Assembly: GCF_000148995.1 (NCBI RefSeq)
Contig: NZ_GL538352.1
Location: forward strand, 62,001 to 126,000
Origin: Listeria grayi DSM 20601
Lineage (GTDB): Bacteria > Bacillota > Bacilli > Lactobacillales > Listeriaceae
Reading direction: 5' to 3'
Length of the DNA stretch: 64,000 nucleotides
The translations under genes were made by a program, and so were the position numbers. Positions 1 through 8,547 of the stretch are shown here, in pieces. The stretch's first letter is position 1; each line of letters begins with the position of its first letter. The notes beneath the pieces are model-generated. The model saw only the letters and a program-made list of their open reading frames with translations, did not search any database and was not told where the DNA came from.

Positions 1-2
1 CG

Positions 3-50
3 GATCTGCCGGAATATCTACCTGCCTATATCAAAGCATTTTCTAAATAA
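3..50 (+). CDS. 3' end of a gene, possibly DJ-1/PfpI family
   Basis: Only the last 15 codons are in the window, ending DLPEYLPAYIKAFSK with a TAA stop at 48-50. A hairpin follows directly, so this is a real gene end. The 'DLPxYxxxxIK' tail resembles the C-terminus of DJ-1/PfpI-type proteins, and as I remember it an intracellular-protease-like gene sits beside the purine permease in Listeria. The fragment is too short to prove the family. Confidence 0.4.
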   Translation, partial: DLPEYLPAYIKAFSK

Positions 51-53
51 AAA

Positions 54-78
54 GAAGCCAATCGCTAAGATTGGCTTC
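54..78 (+). terminator. Hairpin, first copy, without U-run
   Basis: A perfect 10-bp stem, GAAGCCAATC/GATTGGCTTC, with a 5-nt loop sits 3 nt after the stop of the partial gene. It is followed by AGACTGAAG rather than a T-run, so on its own it would be a poor terminator. A nearly identical copy with a T-run lies at 243-274. Confidence 0.6.
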
Positions 79-120
79 AGACTGAAGAAAAATACCATTT
101 CAATCATTATTTTACTGTTT

Positions 121-242
121 TCAGCTTGGTGAAAAATGATTAGATTCTAGGCAAAGCCGAGTACCGAAGCGGAGCGTACTTGTGACGCGTGAATCGGAAC
201 GCAGGCTTTAACGACGAAGATGAGCGTTTTTCGCCAAGCTGA
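121..242. repeat. 122-bp structured palindromic element
   Basis: The outer ends are inverted repeats, TCAGCTTGG at 121-129 and CCAAGCTGA at 234-242, extended by GTGAAAAAT against GTTTTTCGC. Inside are nested pairs: AAAGCC (153-158) with GGCTTT (204-209), and AGTAC (160-164) with GTACT (176-180). This gives a branched cloverleaf-like fold. It has no open reading frame of note and is richer in G+C than its surroundings. It resembles a small palindromic intergenic (REP/MITE-like) repeat, though a structured RNA is possible. No second copy was seen in this window. Confidence 0.55.
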
Positions 243-274
243 GAAGCCAATCACTAAGATTGGCTTCTTTTTTT
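243..274 (+). terminator. Rho-independent terminator, second hairpin copy
   Basis: GAAGCCAATC/GATTGGCTTC stem with loop ACTAA followed by seven T residues. It repeats the 54-78 hairpin with one loop change (G to A). It abuts the 122-bp element and overlaps the stop codon of the opposing small membrane gene. Confidence 0.75.
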
Positions 275-569
275 ACCCTAAATAGAAATTGATTATAAAA
301 CCGATGAAGCAAGGAATTGCGGCGACCACGAAAGCAATACTAAAACGCAGCTGTTTCTTGCGTCCCTCCCGATTGTTCTGATAACGAGAACCGGTGGTGA
401 ATAATGCTGAAAAAATGATCGATCCGAAAATCAAGATCGTTGTTACTAAAGAAAATAGATTGGCGCCTATTTCTTTGGAAGTAAATAAACTGATCAAGAA
501 AATAACAATTGCTCCGCCTAATCCGGCTAAAAATGATTTTAAATACAACGGCTCAGTCACTCTTTTCAC
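273..569 (-). CDS. Small membrane protein of unknown function (98 aa)
   Basis: The protein has three predicted hydrophobic segments, at roughly residues 9-30, 36-58 and 75-96, joined by a basic loop containing NNREGRKKQ. That is typical of a small uncharacterised inner-membrane protein of Firmicutes. The start is the ATG at 567-569. It lies downstream of the purine permease on the same strand, with only 45 nt between the 3' end of the permease (615) and this start, so the two may be co-transcribed. I do not recognise a function; a DUF5316-like family is possible but unproven. Confidence 0.6.
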   Translation of the reverse strand: MKRVTEPLYLKSFLAGLGGAIVIFLISLFTSKEIGANLFSLVTTILIFGSIIFSALFTTGSRYQNNREGRKKQLRFSIAFVVAAIPCFIGFIINFYLG

Positions 570-614
570 ATAAAGTCTTACTTCCTTTATAGCAAAACTT
601 TCGGCGTTTGTCTA

Positions 615-1907
615 TTAATGCGGCAAGAAAGCCACAAGAATGAAGAAAAGAATCGCGATCACGATCAAGAAAGGATTGAGCTCACGCCATTTTCCTGTAA
701 AGACCTTCAAGACAGGGTAAGAAATGAAACCAAATGCCAGACCGATCGCAATGCTAGAAGTAAGTGGCATCGCTAGGATAACGAGGAATGCCGGAAAGGC
801 TTCATCTAAAGTATCCCAATCAATCTCTTTCACGGCACCGATCATCATGCTACCGACAACGATAAGCGCAGGAGCAGTGATCGCAGAGATTCCGGAGATC
901 GCCCCAACTAAAGGTGCAAAGAAGGCAGATACGATGAAAAGCATGGCTACAGTAAATGTAGTAAGCCCTGTACGTCCGCCAGTTTCAACGCCGGCTGACG
1001 ACTCGATATACGCGCTTGTCGGCGTAGTACCCAGCATAGAACCAACACTTGTAGCTACAGCATCAGCAAGAAGCGCTTGCTTAGCATTAGGTAATTTTTC
1101 GCCGCGCATCAATCCTGCACGTTTTGCCACTCCGATCATGGTTCCAGTTGTATCAAAAATCGTGATAAGTAGGAAGGAGAGGATCACGGCATACAGGCTG
1201 TGGCTGATAACATCTCCAAAAGCATGAATCGGATTGGTAAATACGAATTCCGGCATTGTCGGCATTTTTACAAAGCCGTTCGTAAATTTCAACGTACCAG
1301 TAAAGAAAGCAATGATTGCAGTAGCGATCATGCCAATGAAAAGTGCGCCTTTTACGCGCAATGCAAGGAAAATCAAAGTAATCGCTAGACCGATGATCGC
1401 AAGCAGTGCTTCTTGGGAATGCAGGTCACCCAGTCCTACTAAGTTAGAGGGGTTAGCAACAATGATACCAGTCATTCTAAAACCTAAGAAAGCAATGAAA
1501 AGACCGATTCCGGCGGTTATCCCTGCTTTTAGATTATGCGGGATGGCTTCGATCAATTTTTCCCGGAAAGGCGTTAATGAAAGTAATAAGAAAATAAGAC
1601 CAGCCACAAAGACAGCGGCAAATGCTACGGAATAGTCTAGTTTTTGCGTCGTTACGACAGTAACAAAATACGCATTCATTCCCAAACCAGGCGCGATCGC
1701 AATTGGATAGTTAGCGAATAATGCCATCCACAGCGTCCCGATCACAGCAGAAATGATCGTTGCCATAAACACAGTTTGAAAGGGGACATGCGCTGCGGAC
1801 AAGATCGCAGGGTTCACCACGATAATATAGACCATTGTTAAAAAGGTGGTAAAACCAGAGATTACTTCCGTTTTTACATCTGTACCAGCTTCTTTTAACC
1901 GAAACAT
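615..1907 (-). CDS. Purine permease, NCS2 AzgA-like (hypoxanthine/guanine type)
   Basis: A 430-residue, very hydrophobic protein with about 12-14 membrane spans, opening with FRLKEAGTDVKTEVISGFTT, the usual N-terminus of AzgA/PbuG/PbuO permeases. Other family motifs include GLGMNAYF near residue 75, FDTTGTMIGV near 250 and TPTSAYIESSAGVETGGRTG near 295. These permeases import purine bases with protons. The start ATG is preceded by AGGAG. The upstream region holds two facing PurR-type boxes, fitting purine-dependent control. Substrate (guanine/hypoxanthine versus adenine) cannot be settled from sequence alone. Confidence 0.93.
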   Translation of the reverse strand: MFRLKEAGTDVKTEVISGFTTFLTMVYIIVVNPAILSAAHVPFQTVFMATIISAVIGTLWMALFANYPIAIAPGLGMNAYFVTVVTTQKLDYSVAFAAVFVAGLIFLLLSLTPFREKLIEAIPHNLKAGITAGIGLFIAFLGFRMTGIIVANPSNLVGLGDLHSQEALLAIIGLAITLIFLALRVKGALFIGMIATAIIAFFTGTLKFTNGFVKMPTMPEFVFTNPIHAFGDVISHSLYAVILSFLLITIFDTTGTMIGVAKRAGLMRGEKLPNAKQALLADAVATSVGSMLGTTPTSAYIESSAGVETGGRTGLTTFTVAMLFIVSAFFAPLVGAISGISAITAPALIVVGSMMIGAVKEIDWDTLDEAFPAFLVILAMPLTSSIAIGLAFGFISYPVLKVFTGKWRELNPFLIVIAILFFILVAFLPH

Positions 1908-1926
1908 ATAGTTAACACTCCTTTAT

Positions 1927-1972
1927 AAATAACGAACAATTTAAAACCACAATATCAATAATATTCGTTTTT
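1927..1972 (-). promoter_or_regulatory. Paired PurR boxes upstream of the purine permease
   Basis: AAATAACGAACAAT on the plus strand (1927-1940) and AAAAACGAATATTA on the minus strand (1959-1972) are two divergently oriented matches to the PurBox core CGAAC, separated by 18 bp. Paired inverted PurBoxes about 16-17 bp apart are the known PurR arrangement in Bacillales. They lie 20-65 bp upstream of the permease start. Confidence 0.7.
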
Positions 1973-2005
1973 TAGTAAAAAAGCAAGCCTGTTTTGGTAA
2001 TTTCA

Positions 2006-3154
2006 TTAGAAAGAAAGATCCTCTAGCCGATCAAAGGCTTCTTTCAAAATCGGGATTGGCTGAGTGGCAGCGATCCGGACATAATTATCTCCGCTTTCGC
2101 CGAATGCCAATCCTGGGATCACCAGCACTTTTGTTTCTTTTAAGAGGTATTCGCTGAATGGAACAGAGCTCATCTGCGTGCGCGTGATATTAACAAACGC
2201 ATACATGGATCCTTTTACAGGATGGAGTGACAAATACGGAATCGCTGCGATACGCTCTGCGATATATTCCAAGCGTTTTTGGAATATAGCCGTCACTTGA
2301 GGTATTAATGTTTCTGCATGGTTCAACGCATAAATCGCTGCCCGTTGTGAGGGGGACGGTGCTGAATAGGTAATGCCTTCATTCAGTAGCTTGGCTGCCT
2401 CATTGATATAAGGTGGTGCGATCATGTAGCCGATCCGCCAGCCAGTCATGGCGAAATTTTTAGAGAGACTGCCTAGTAGAATCGTATGTTCCGGCGCAAA
2501 AGCAAGCATCGGAGTAAAATCACTGTAAAAGCTGAAGCCATCATAAACTTCATCGGAAATAATATAAAAATCGTATTTTTCCGCGAGTGCAGCGATCTTG
2601 GTAAATGCTTCTTTCGAAAATACCGCACCAGTTGGATTATTGGGGGAATTCAAGATAAATGCTTTGGTCTTAGGCGAAACAGCAGCTTCTAAAAGATCGA
2701 TATCGATCTCAAAACCATCTTTTTCATAAGTAGGAACGACAACGGGAACACCCTGTGATTGGATGATCTGTTCTTTATAAGGTGAAAAGAACGGTTCGTG
2801 CAGAATTACTTCGTCACCGGGATCAAGAATAACTTGCAATGCTAAATACATCGCATGAGAAGCGCCAACTGTGGCACGAACTTGATTGGCAGCTACTTCT
2901 AAATGATAGAATCGTTTGTAAAAATCGATCACAGCATTGATAAAAGTGATTTCTCCGCCAGATTCTGTATATTTGGTATGGCCGGCTTTTACATCTGCGA
3001 AAGCTGCTTCGATGATCGTCTTGTCTGTGATGATGTCGGGATCACCGATGGACAGATCCAGCAGATCCGGAGTCGTTTTGGCAAGTGTGCCGATGTTGGC
3101 AAGAATATTGACGGGTGTTCCTTGATGGCGTTTAGCGATGTTGGTACTGTTCAT
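2006..3154 (-). CDS. PLP-dependent aminotransferase, class I/II
   Basis: A fold-type I aminotransferase of about 382 residues. Visible landmarks are DLSIGDPD near residue 35, the cofactor-pocket stretch VGASHAMYLAL, NSPNNPTGAVF, ISDEVYDGFSF, and the PLP lysine in GSLSKNFAMTGWRIGY. The C-terminal FGESGDNYVRIA supplies the substrate-carboxylate arginine. I place the start at the ATG at 3152-3154 (MNSTNIAK) because AAGGAG overlaps an upstream in-frame GTG at 3164-3166. It lies just downstream of an amino-acid ABC transporter on the same strand, suggesting work on imported amino acids. The PatA/AspB-like subfamily is likely but substrate is unknown. Confidence 0.9.
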   Translation of the reverse strand: MNSTNIAKRHQGTPVNILANIGTLAKTTPDLLDLSIGDPDIITDKTIIEAAFADVKAGHTKYTESGGEITFINAVIDFYKRFYHLEVAANQVRATVGASHAMYLALQVILDPGDEVILHEPFFSPYKEQIIQSQGVPVVVPTYEKDGFEIDIDLLEAAVSPKTKAFILNSPNNPTGAVFSKEAFTKIAALAEKYDFYIISDEVYDGFSFYSDFTPMLAFAPEHTILLGSLSKNFAMTGWRIGYMIAPPYINEAAKLLNEGITYSAPSPSQRAAIYALNHAETLIPQVTAIFQKRLEYIAERIAAIPYLSLHPVKGSMYAFVNITRTQMSSVPFSEYLLKETKVLVIPGLAFGESGDNYVRIAATQPIPILKEAFDRLEDLSF

Positions 3155-3187
3155 TGTGTATTTCACTCCTTATGTTGGTAGATAGAT

Positions 3188-3225
3188 AAAAGGAAGGACC
3201 GTATCGTATGGTCACTTCCTTTTTT
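3188..3225 (-). terminator. Terminator after the amino-acid ABC ATPase gene
   Basis: AAGGAAG (3190-3196) pairs with CTTCCTT (3215-3221), the stem being extended by GACC/GGTC. T-runs follow on both strands. On the minus strand it ends the transporter transcript before the aminotransferase. Confidence 0.75.
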
Positions 3226-3229
3226 ATTG

Positions 3230-3955
3230 TTAGGCGAGTACTTTACTTAGGAAATTTTGTGCACGTTCGGATTTGGTATGATTAAATACTTCATCTGGAG
3301 TGCCTTCCTCTTGGATAACGCCGTCGTCCATAAAAATGACCCGGTCGGCTACTTCTTTAGCAAATCCCATTTCGTGTGTCACCACTACCATGGTCATGCC
3401 TTCTTTTGCTAGTTCTTTCATAACTGCCAATACTTCGCCGACCATTTCGGGGTCAAGGGCGGAAGTAGGTTCATCGAAAAGAAGGACATCGGGGTTCATT
3501 GCCAAAGCTCTGGCGATTGCCACACGCTGCTGCTGGCCGCCGGATAAACTGCTTGGATAATTATCAGCTTTATCAGCGAGACCAACTTTTGTCAGCAAAG
3601 CGAGTGCTTTTTCTTTTGCTTCTTTATCATTTGTTTTTTTAACTTTTAGTGGCGCTAATGTTAAATTTTCTAAAACAGTTTTATGTGGAAATAGATTAAA
3701 GTTTTGGAAAACCATGCCCATTTTTTGACGCAGCTCATTGATATCGGTGTTTTTGGCAAGTAAATCTTTTTCTTCAAAGCGGATCGTGCCTTTGGTTGGC
3801 TGTTCAAGCAGGTTCAAACATCTTAAAAAGGTGCTTTTCCCACTGCCGGAAGGGCCAATAACGACGATCACCTCACCAGTTTGGATATCTAAATCGATCC
3901 CTTTCAAAACCTCTAACTTACCAAAATATTTATGAAGATTGGAAACATTAATCAC
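3230..3955 (-). CDS. Polar amino-acid ABC transporter ATP-binding protein (GlnQ-like)
   Basis: A complete 241-residue ABC ATPase. Walker A is GPSGSGKST, followed by the Q-loop [11 protein letters not shown] typical of polar amino-acid importers. The signature is [15 protein letters not shown], Walker B is [14 protein letters not shown], and the H-loop is VVTHEMGF. It energises uptake by the fused binding-protein/permease encoded just upstream. The start is a GTG at 3953-3955 that overlaps the stop of that gene by 8 nt, with GGAG 12 nt upstream, so translation is probably coupled. The exact amino acid carried is not evident. Confidence 0.95.
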   Translation of the reverse strand: MINVSNLHKYFGKLEVLKGIDLDIQTGEVIVVIGPSGSGKSTFLRCLNLLEQPTKGTIRFEEKDLLAKNTDINELRQKMGMVFQNFNLFPHKTVLENLTLAPLKVKKTNDKEAKEKALALLTKVGLADKADNYPSSLSGGQQQRVAIARALAMNPDVLLFDEPTSALDPEMVGEVLAVMKELAKEGMTMVVVTHEMGFAKEVADRVIFMDDGVIQEEGTPDEVFNHTKSERAQNFLSKVLA

Positions 3956-5411
3956 TAGTCTTCATTCTCCTTTCTGCAACCCCTAGTAATCTGGACAATC
4001 CGAATGTCAGTACAAAGTAGATAAGGGAAGTGATCACTAACGGAATAAACGGCTTGAAGCTGGCGCCTTGAACGACACCGGTCACGAACATCAGCTCGCC
4101 GACACCGATAACGGATACGATCGAGGATTCTTTGATAACCGAAACAAATTCATTCCCAAGCGCAGGAAGAATATTTTTAACTGCTTGCGGCAAGATAATA
4201 TAGCGCATGCTTGTTCCGCGAGTCATTCCCAGAGAACGAGCGGCTTCCATTTGTCCTTTGTTGACCGCTGAGATACCGGCACGAATGATCTCGGCAACAT
4301 AAGCAGCGCTATTTAGGGAAAGGGCGATACAACCGGATAAGAAGGCAGATAAGTTAAGGCCAAGTATCTGGGTACCGAAGAATACGATAGAAATTTGAAC
4401 AAGCAATGGTGTGCCGCGGACAAACTCGATATACCACGAAGCAGGCCAGCGCAGCCATCTTGTTTCAGAAAGTTTCATCAATGCCAATAGCGAACCGAGA
4501 ATCGATCCAAACAGCACGCCGACAATTGCTAAGAGAATGGTGTAAAGTGTTCCTTTCAGGAAGTAATCTTTGTATTTTTGGAAAAAACTTTCTTCTAAAA
4601 ACATTTGCTTGTTTGCCGTTGCTTGATATTTTTTCAATGCTCCAGAATCCTTGATATCTTTAATAGAAGCATTTACTTTATCCTGCAATGCAGTGGAGCC
4701 TTTTGGAAGGGCGATCGCAGTATCTTTTTGACCATTGGCGAATTTGACATTTTTTGCATAGGCAAGTGCTTTGTTTTGAGAAACATAGGCATCAGCCACA
4801 GGGCCTTCAAGTACAGCGGCATCGATTTTATTCGATGTAAGATTTAAGATAATATCGGGAACTTTTTGTAGAGACATTACGGTAGAGCCACTCAATTCGT
4901 TTTGGGCAAGTTCTTCTTGTGTCGTTTGTTTTTGAGCGCCGACTTTAACGCCTTGGAAGTCGCTGGTGGATTTGAATTTATTTTGATCCACTTTGCGGAC
5001 GATGACTTTCTGATCCACACGCATGTATGTATCAGAAAAATCTACTTCTTTTTCTCGTTCAGGAGTTGGCGACATCCCGGAGATGATCATATCGATCTTG
5101 CCGGTTTTTAAAGCACCGAGTAAACTTTCAAAATTCATTTCTGTAATAACCGGTTTTACTTTTAGATCTTTTGCGATTTTATCTGCAATACTGATATCAA
5201 AACCGACGATCTTATCTTTTCCTTTAATAGTTTGATGAAATTCATAGGGAGGGTAATCAGCAGATAGACCGACTCTTAATTCTCCGTTTTTCTGAATTTT
5301 TTTCAAATAAGGATCTGTTTCTGCGGCGGACGCAGCGTGGATCGAAGGGATGAGGAAGGTGAAAAAAATAGCGAGTGCAATAAATAATTTGGTTGATTTC
5401 CCTTTTGTCAT
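3948..5411 (-). CDS. Amino-acid ABC transporter, fused substrate-binding protein and permease (ArpJ-like)
   Basis: A 487-residue fusion. Residues 1-28 are a signal peptide ending ASAA. Residues about 35-265 form a family-3 binding domain ([47 protein letters not shown]). Residues about 275-487 form the membrane permease, with [10 protein letters not shown] and the EAA loop [34 protein letters not shown]. One polypeptide thus carries both capture and translocation, as in GlnP-type systems. In L. monocytogenes the similar gene is called arpJ. RBS GGAG lies 8 nt before the ATG. Together with the downstream ATPase it makes a complete importer. Confidence 0.92.
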   Translation of the reverse strand: MTKGKSTKLFIALAIFFTFLIPSIHAASAAETDPYLKKIQKNGELRVGLSADYPPYEFHQTIKGKDKIVGFDISIADKIAKDLKVKPVITEMNFESLLGALKTGKIDMIISGMSPTPEREKEVDFSDTYMRVDQKVIVRKVDQNKFKSTSDFQGVKVGAQKQTTQEELAQNELSGSTVMSLQKVPDIILNLTSNKIDAAVLEGPVADAYVSQNKALAYAKNVKFANGQKDTAIALPKGSTALQDKVNASIKDIKDSGALKKYQATANKQMFLEESFFQKYKDYFLKGTLYTILLAIVGVLFGSILGSLLALMKLSETRWLRWPASWYIEFVRGTPLLVQISIVFFGTQILGLNLSAFLSGCIALSLNSAAYVAEIIRAGISAVNKGQMEAARSLGMTRGTSMRYIILPQAVKNILPALGNEFVSVIKESSIVSVIGVGELMFVTGVVQGASFKPFIPLVITSLIYFVLTFGLSRLLGVAERRMKTSD

Positions 5412-5533
5412 AAAAATGCTCCTATCGTTTGTATTATCTTATTATAATACAACATAATGTTTAATTATTCAATAAAAGATTATAAAAATAATAATAACAT
5501 GTATAAAAAAGGATGTTTATACATAGAAATGAA

Positions 5534-5567
5534 TATAGAGCCGACCTTGGTAAGGGCCAGCTCTATA
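5534..5567 (-). terminator. Terminator-like hairpin after the 175-aa gene
   Basis: TATAGAGC (5534-5541) pairs with GCTCTATA (5560-5567), with additional pairing inside (CCTT/AAGG). The minus-strand tail is only moderately U-rich, so efficiency is uncertain. Confidence 0.55.
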
Positions 5568-5569
5568 GG

Positions 5570-6097
5570 CTAAAATTCTTCTTTGAGTAGTTTTTGAATA
5601 AAATAACAGAGAATAAATAAACTGACCGGCAAGGAAGGATCCTTGTCTGCCGTTTCGATCGAAATGAATTTTTTCATCTTATCATTCGTTTGATCGATTT
5701 TTGCAACTTCCTTATCATCCGCATAGATCACGAGTGGATCTTCTTTAGTGATTTGGGAGATTAGGATTTTTTTGCTAGAACCTTCCCACTCACCGGAAAT
5801 AGACAGCGCTTCCTCCATATTTCCTAGTTCTTCTTGGAAGGCGATCGTGCTACTGTCCTCCAAATTATGGAAAACAACGGTTGCGCCTTCTGTGCCAAGC
5901 CAGCCGATCTCAAGCGTGACAGAGGCATTTTCTGTGTTGTTGCTGGCATGATAGGTGTAAATATCCTGCTTTTTGGAAAATGCGATCTGTGTAGCTGCTT
6001 TGGTGATCTCGCCAATAACTTCTTCTTCATTGTTATAGATCGGAATAGGTTTCTTTTTTTGGAACATCAACGGTTTTTCAAAATAATAAATCCCCAT
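5570..6097 (-). CDS. Unknown protein, possible tubby C-terminal/LURP-like fold (175 aa)
   Basis: A soluble, acidic 175-residue protein opening MGIYYFEKPLMFQKKKPIPIY and then alternating short beta-strand-like segments (VIGEIT, VTLEIGWL, TVVFHN, KKILISQI, LVIYADDKEVAKI), ending with a hydrophobic helix LPVSLFILCYFIQKLL. This strand-rich layout with a last hydrophobic helix recalls tubby C-terminal/LURP-one-like proteins, but the call is tentative. The start ATG (6095-6097) has GAGGGG 7 nt upstream. It is the last minus-strand gene of the block with the IbrA/IbrB pair; the 85-nt gap before it leaves co-transcription open. Confidence 0.5.
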   Translation of the reverse strand: MGIYYFEKPLMFQKKKPIPIYNNEEEVIGEITKAATQIAFSKKQDIYTYHASNNTENASVTLEIGWLGTEGATVVFHNLEDSSTIAFQEELGNMEEALSISGEWEGSSKKILISQITKEDPLVIYADDKEVAKIDQTNDKMKKFISIETADKDPSLPVSLFILCYFIQKLLKEEF

Positions 6098-6182
6098 TTA
6101 TTGACCCCTCTTTCTATGTAACACGGTATAAGGAACTTTTCCCTAATCACAAAGTGAAAAACAGCACAATGAGAGGAAGAGA

Positions 6183-6611
6183 TCAAAACTTGTAAGCCCG
6201 CTGTTTCCAGTCATCGGAACGCTTTAGGAAAATATAGTTGGCTGTTTCTTTATATACCTCGAATCCCTTGTTAAGAAAGAAGGTGTGTTGGTGCGTATCG
6301 TTTTTCCTGATATCCGTGTAAAGGGTATAGCTAGCTTCGTTCTTGATCGTTCGTAGCGTCAGGTTGGCGATCTTTGTCCAGTGCGCTTCATCTATACCGT
6401 AAATCTCGCCGATCTCGATTCCTCTTCGACCGTTTTCGAAGGAGGAGAAAGCACAGACTTGTGTTCCTTGTTTGCCGATCAGCCAGGTTTTATCCTGTGT
6501 ATTGACAAGATAGGGAAAGAGTTTCTGCCAAACGCGCTCTGCGAAATAGGGCGCCATGTATTGATAAAAGATTTTTTTGTTATAGGGGGGAGCAAAGATT
6601 ATCGTTTCCAA
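6183..6611 (-). CDS. GNAT-like acetyltransferase domain protein (142 aa)
   Basis: Small protein whose C-terminal half reads like the last strands of a GNAT fold: YTLYTDIRKNDTHQHTFFLNKGFEVYKETANYIFLKR (given in pieces: the FLNKGFEVY element at about residues 112-120 is the usual 'Y.k.GF' end of GNATs). The middle part WLIGKQGTQVCAFSSFENG could be strands 2-3. No clear acetyl-CoA Q/RxxGxG/A loop is visible, so activity is doubtful. It starts at a TTG (6609-6611) with AAGGG upstream and lies 18 nt after the IbrB-like gene, so it appears to be the third gene of that operon. Confidence 0.5.
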   Translation of the reverse strand: METIIFAPPYNKKIFYQYMAPYFAERVWQKLFPYLVNTQDKTWLIGKQGTQVCAFSSFENGRRGIEIGEIYGIDEAHWTKIANLTLRTIKNEASYTLYTDIRKNDTHQHTFFLNKGFEVYKETANYIFLKRSDDWKQRAYKF

Positions 6612-6629
6612 AGTTTCACATCCCTTTTC

Positions 6630-7157
6630 TTAGCTGTAGTAACGTTCTTCAAATTCTTCCCAGGAGTCGGAAAAATCGTGATTAGCGAAGATGTCTTTTA
6701 AAAAAGTATTTTGTTTCAGACGAATGACTTCTTCTTTATCCATTCCGAGATTGAGAGCGATCTCGGATTCATCCCAACCGGAGCGGATCAGCATTTCGAT
6801 TATATTCGACATGCCTTCGATACTGTGTGTTCCCCGTGCGCGGTTATGCCGGATCGTGCTTGCCATACGATGAGCAAGCGATTTGTCGATGACAGTGACA
6901 GGAACCTCTTTTAGCTGAAGTCGTCTTCGGGCCAAGAAAAATCGGTGATAGCCGTCGACGATCTTATATCTGTCGATTTTAGGGATATAATAACAGACGA
7001 TCGGTTGTGTAAAGCCATCCTCGCGAATCGATCGCTCCAGCAGTGCGAGTTCTGGAGTTGCAACTTTGTTGGGATTATAGCCGTTTTCATCGACTTTATC
7101 GATTGGCACCATTTTTACATTTAGAACGGGAAAAGTGATTTTACTCTGCATTGTCAT
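6630..7157 (-). CDS. ibrB: IbrB-like ParB/sulfiredoxin-fold protein
   Basis: A protein of about 175 residues. The N-terminal part is a ParB-type nuclease/NTP-binding domain: VPIDKVDENGYNPNKV, LLERSIREDGFTQPIVCY, and the hallmark VDGYHRFFLAR near residue 70. A helical stretch follows (RARGTHSIEGMSNIIEMLIRSGWDESEIALNLGMDKEEVIRL) resembling the ParB helix-turn-helix. The start is the ATG at 7155-7157 with GGTGG just upstream, 10 nt after the IbrA-like stop; a longer frame running back into the upstream gene is not needed. ParB proteins with this pairing are called IbrB. Its biochemical role is not established. Confidence 0.85.
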   Translation of the reverse strand: MTMQSKITFPVLNVKMVPIDKVDENGYNPNKVATPELALLERSIREDGFTQPIVCYYIPKIDRYKIVDGYHRFFLARRRLQLKEVPVTVIDKSLAHRMASTIRHNRARGTHSIEGMSNIIEMLIRSGWDESEIALNLGMDKEEVIRLKQNTFLKDIFANHDFSDSWEEFEERYYS

Positions 7158-7167
7158 GTGGACCACC

Positions 7168-8445
7168 TTATTTAGAAGTTTCGCGTTGCATTTTGTTGAT
7201 GATAGATTGGTAAATCTTTCCATTGAGGGCTTCGATACCTAGCTGACCGTGAAATTCATCATATAGTTGATAAAGTTCCTGTTCATCTTTTTTCGTCAGG
7301 CTATATTGCCTTGTCGTCAGGGCAAAATCGTTTTTTTCAAGGACGCGGGCGAGACTTTTCCAATTATGCCATAAGCGCTCGTCTTTTTTCCATTCACGCT
7401 GTTTGGCTTCATCTACCATATCGCAAACATCCATGTCGTATTTCTTCTTATAGTAATTCATTAGGATCTTAAATTTACGATGGTAATGGTCGCGCAGCTT
7501 TTCGCTGTAAAAACCATAGCTTTCTAGCAGAAAGACAGTATACTGCTGCCAAGTCATATGGAGCGGTTTTTTTGTTTTCGCATAGCCGAGCAGATGTGTT
7601 TTAGAATACAGACTACCGAAATTAGCACCGCTTACACGATTGACGATCTTTTCCCATAAGTGCGGTTCCAGTGCGGCAAATTGTTTGAGGCCAATGCGCT
7701 GCTGTAGACCATAAGGCTGACAGATACGCATGTGCTTGAAAGGGATCCCATTTTTATACATCTGATCGTAAATGTGATTATACTCCCAGTCGAAACAGGA
7801 GATTGCTTTCCAAATATCTTCAAACTTCCAGTCGAAAATCGGATAGAATTTATAATAGCCATCTTTGGAACGGTTGATCCATTGTTTGCCGCGGTATTTA
7901 TTGATCCCGTTCTGAATCGCATTATAACGCATCAGGCTCTCTTGGGTGCGTAAACCGATCCCGCATGCGATCGTAGAATCGGCGTGGATCTCTTGATACC
8001 ATTTCCCGAATTTTTTTAAAAAGATGTCTGGATTACCGTGGCTGCGATTGAAATAATATAATAGCCGTTCATCTAATTTATCCAATGTTATCGCATCCTG
8101 TGGTAGAGGATGGATCCAACGTTCTTTTTCCCGCGGATTCCACATGATCCATTGCGGCTGCAAGATACTGGAATAGTTATCTTCATAAAACGGCAGACAA
8201 AAATGGTAAACCGTTCCCACAGTGGGCAATTGTTTACAGCGTTCTAAAAATATAACGGTTTCTGTATAGTTTGCTTCGATATCCAAAATCACGATATCGA
8301 ATGTGCGGTTCATTTTCTGGGCGATCTGATTAGCTAGATAGACCATGATACCACTATCTTTACCGCCGCTCACTGAAAAATAAACGTGCTCAAATTCTTG
8401 AAATATGTAACGCATTCTTGCTTGGGCAGCTTCCAGTACATTCAT
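7168..8445 (-). CDS. ibrA: IbrA-like PAPS-reductase-family PP-loop ATPase (DUF3440)
   Basis: A 425-residue protein with the PP-loop SGGKDSGIMVYLANQ at residues about 25-40, and the second family block CGIGLRTQESLMRYNA near 165-180, as in PAPS reductases, DndC and sulfurtransferases. The long C-terminal half (FYPIFDWKFEDIWKAI, MRICQPYGLQQRIGLKQF, FGSLYSKTHLLGY) matches the IbrA/DUF3440 type rather than true CysH; the CysH C-terminal CxxC cluster is not seen. PP-loop enzymes adenylate substrates before adding sulfur or nitrogen. RBS GGAG precedes the ATG. No sulfate-assimilation genes are nearby; the partner is the ParB-fold protein just downstream. Confidence 0.88.
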   Translation of the reverse strand: MNVLEAAQARMRYIFQEFEHVYFSVSGGKDSGIMVYLANQIAQKMNRTFDIVILDIEANYTETVIFLERCKQLPTVGTVYHFCLPFYEDNYSSILQPQWIMWNPREKERWIHPLPQDAITLDKLDERLLYYFNRSHGNPDIFLKKFGKWYQEIHADSTIACGIGLRTQESLMRYNAIQNGINKYRGKQWINRSKDGYYKFYPIFDWKFEDIWKAISCFDWEYNHIYDQMYKNGIPFKHMRICQPYGLQQRIGLKQFAALEPHLWEKIVNRVSGANFGSLYSKTHLLGYAKTKKPLHMTWQQYTVFLLESYGFYSEKLRDHYHRKFKILMNYYKKKYDMDVCDMVDEAKQREWKKDERLWHNWKSLARVLEKNDFALTTRQYSLTKKDEQELYQLYDEFHGQLGIEALNGKIYQSIINKMQRETSK

Positions 8446-8547
8446 TAAGTATCACTCCTAGCCCAGTTATATTAAGTATTATTATGAACATATCATACTA
8501 TTATTGAGTGGGATAATCAAGCAAGGGCAAGAAAGGAAAAGCCTAAT

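Noticed and set aside
724-1635. Long plus-strand frames opposite the purine permease
   Set aside because: Antisense to a well-conserved permease, low-complexity shadows without ribosome sites.
7158-7223. Longer IbrB reading frame overlapping the end of IbrA
   Set aside because: The ATG at 7155-7157 has GGTGG at good spacing and sits 10 nt after the IbrA stop.
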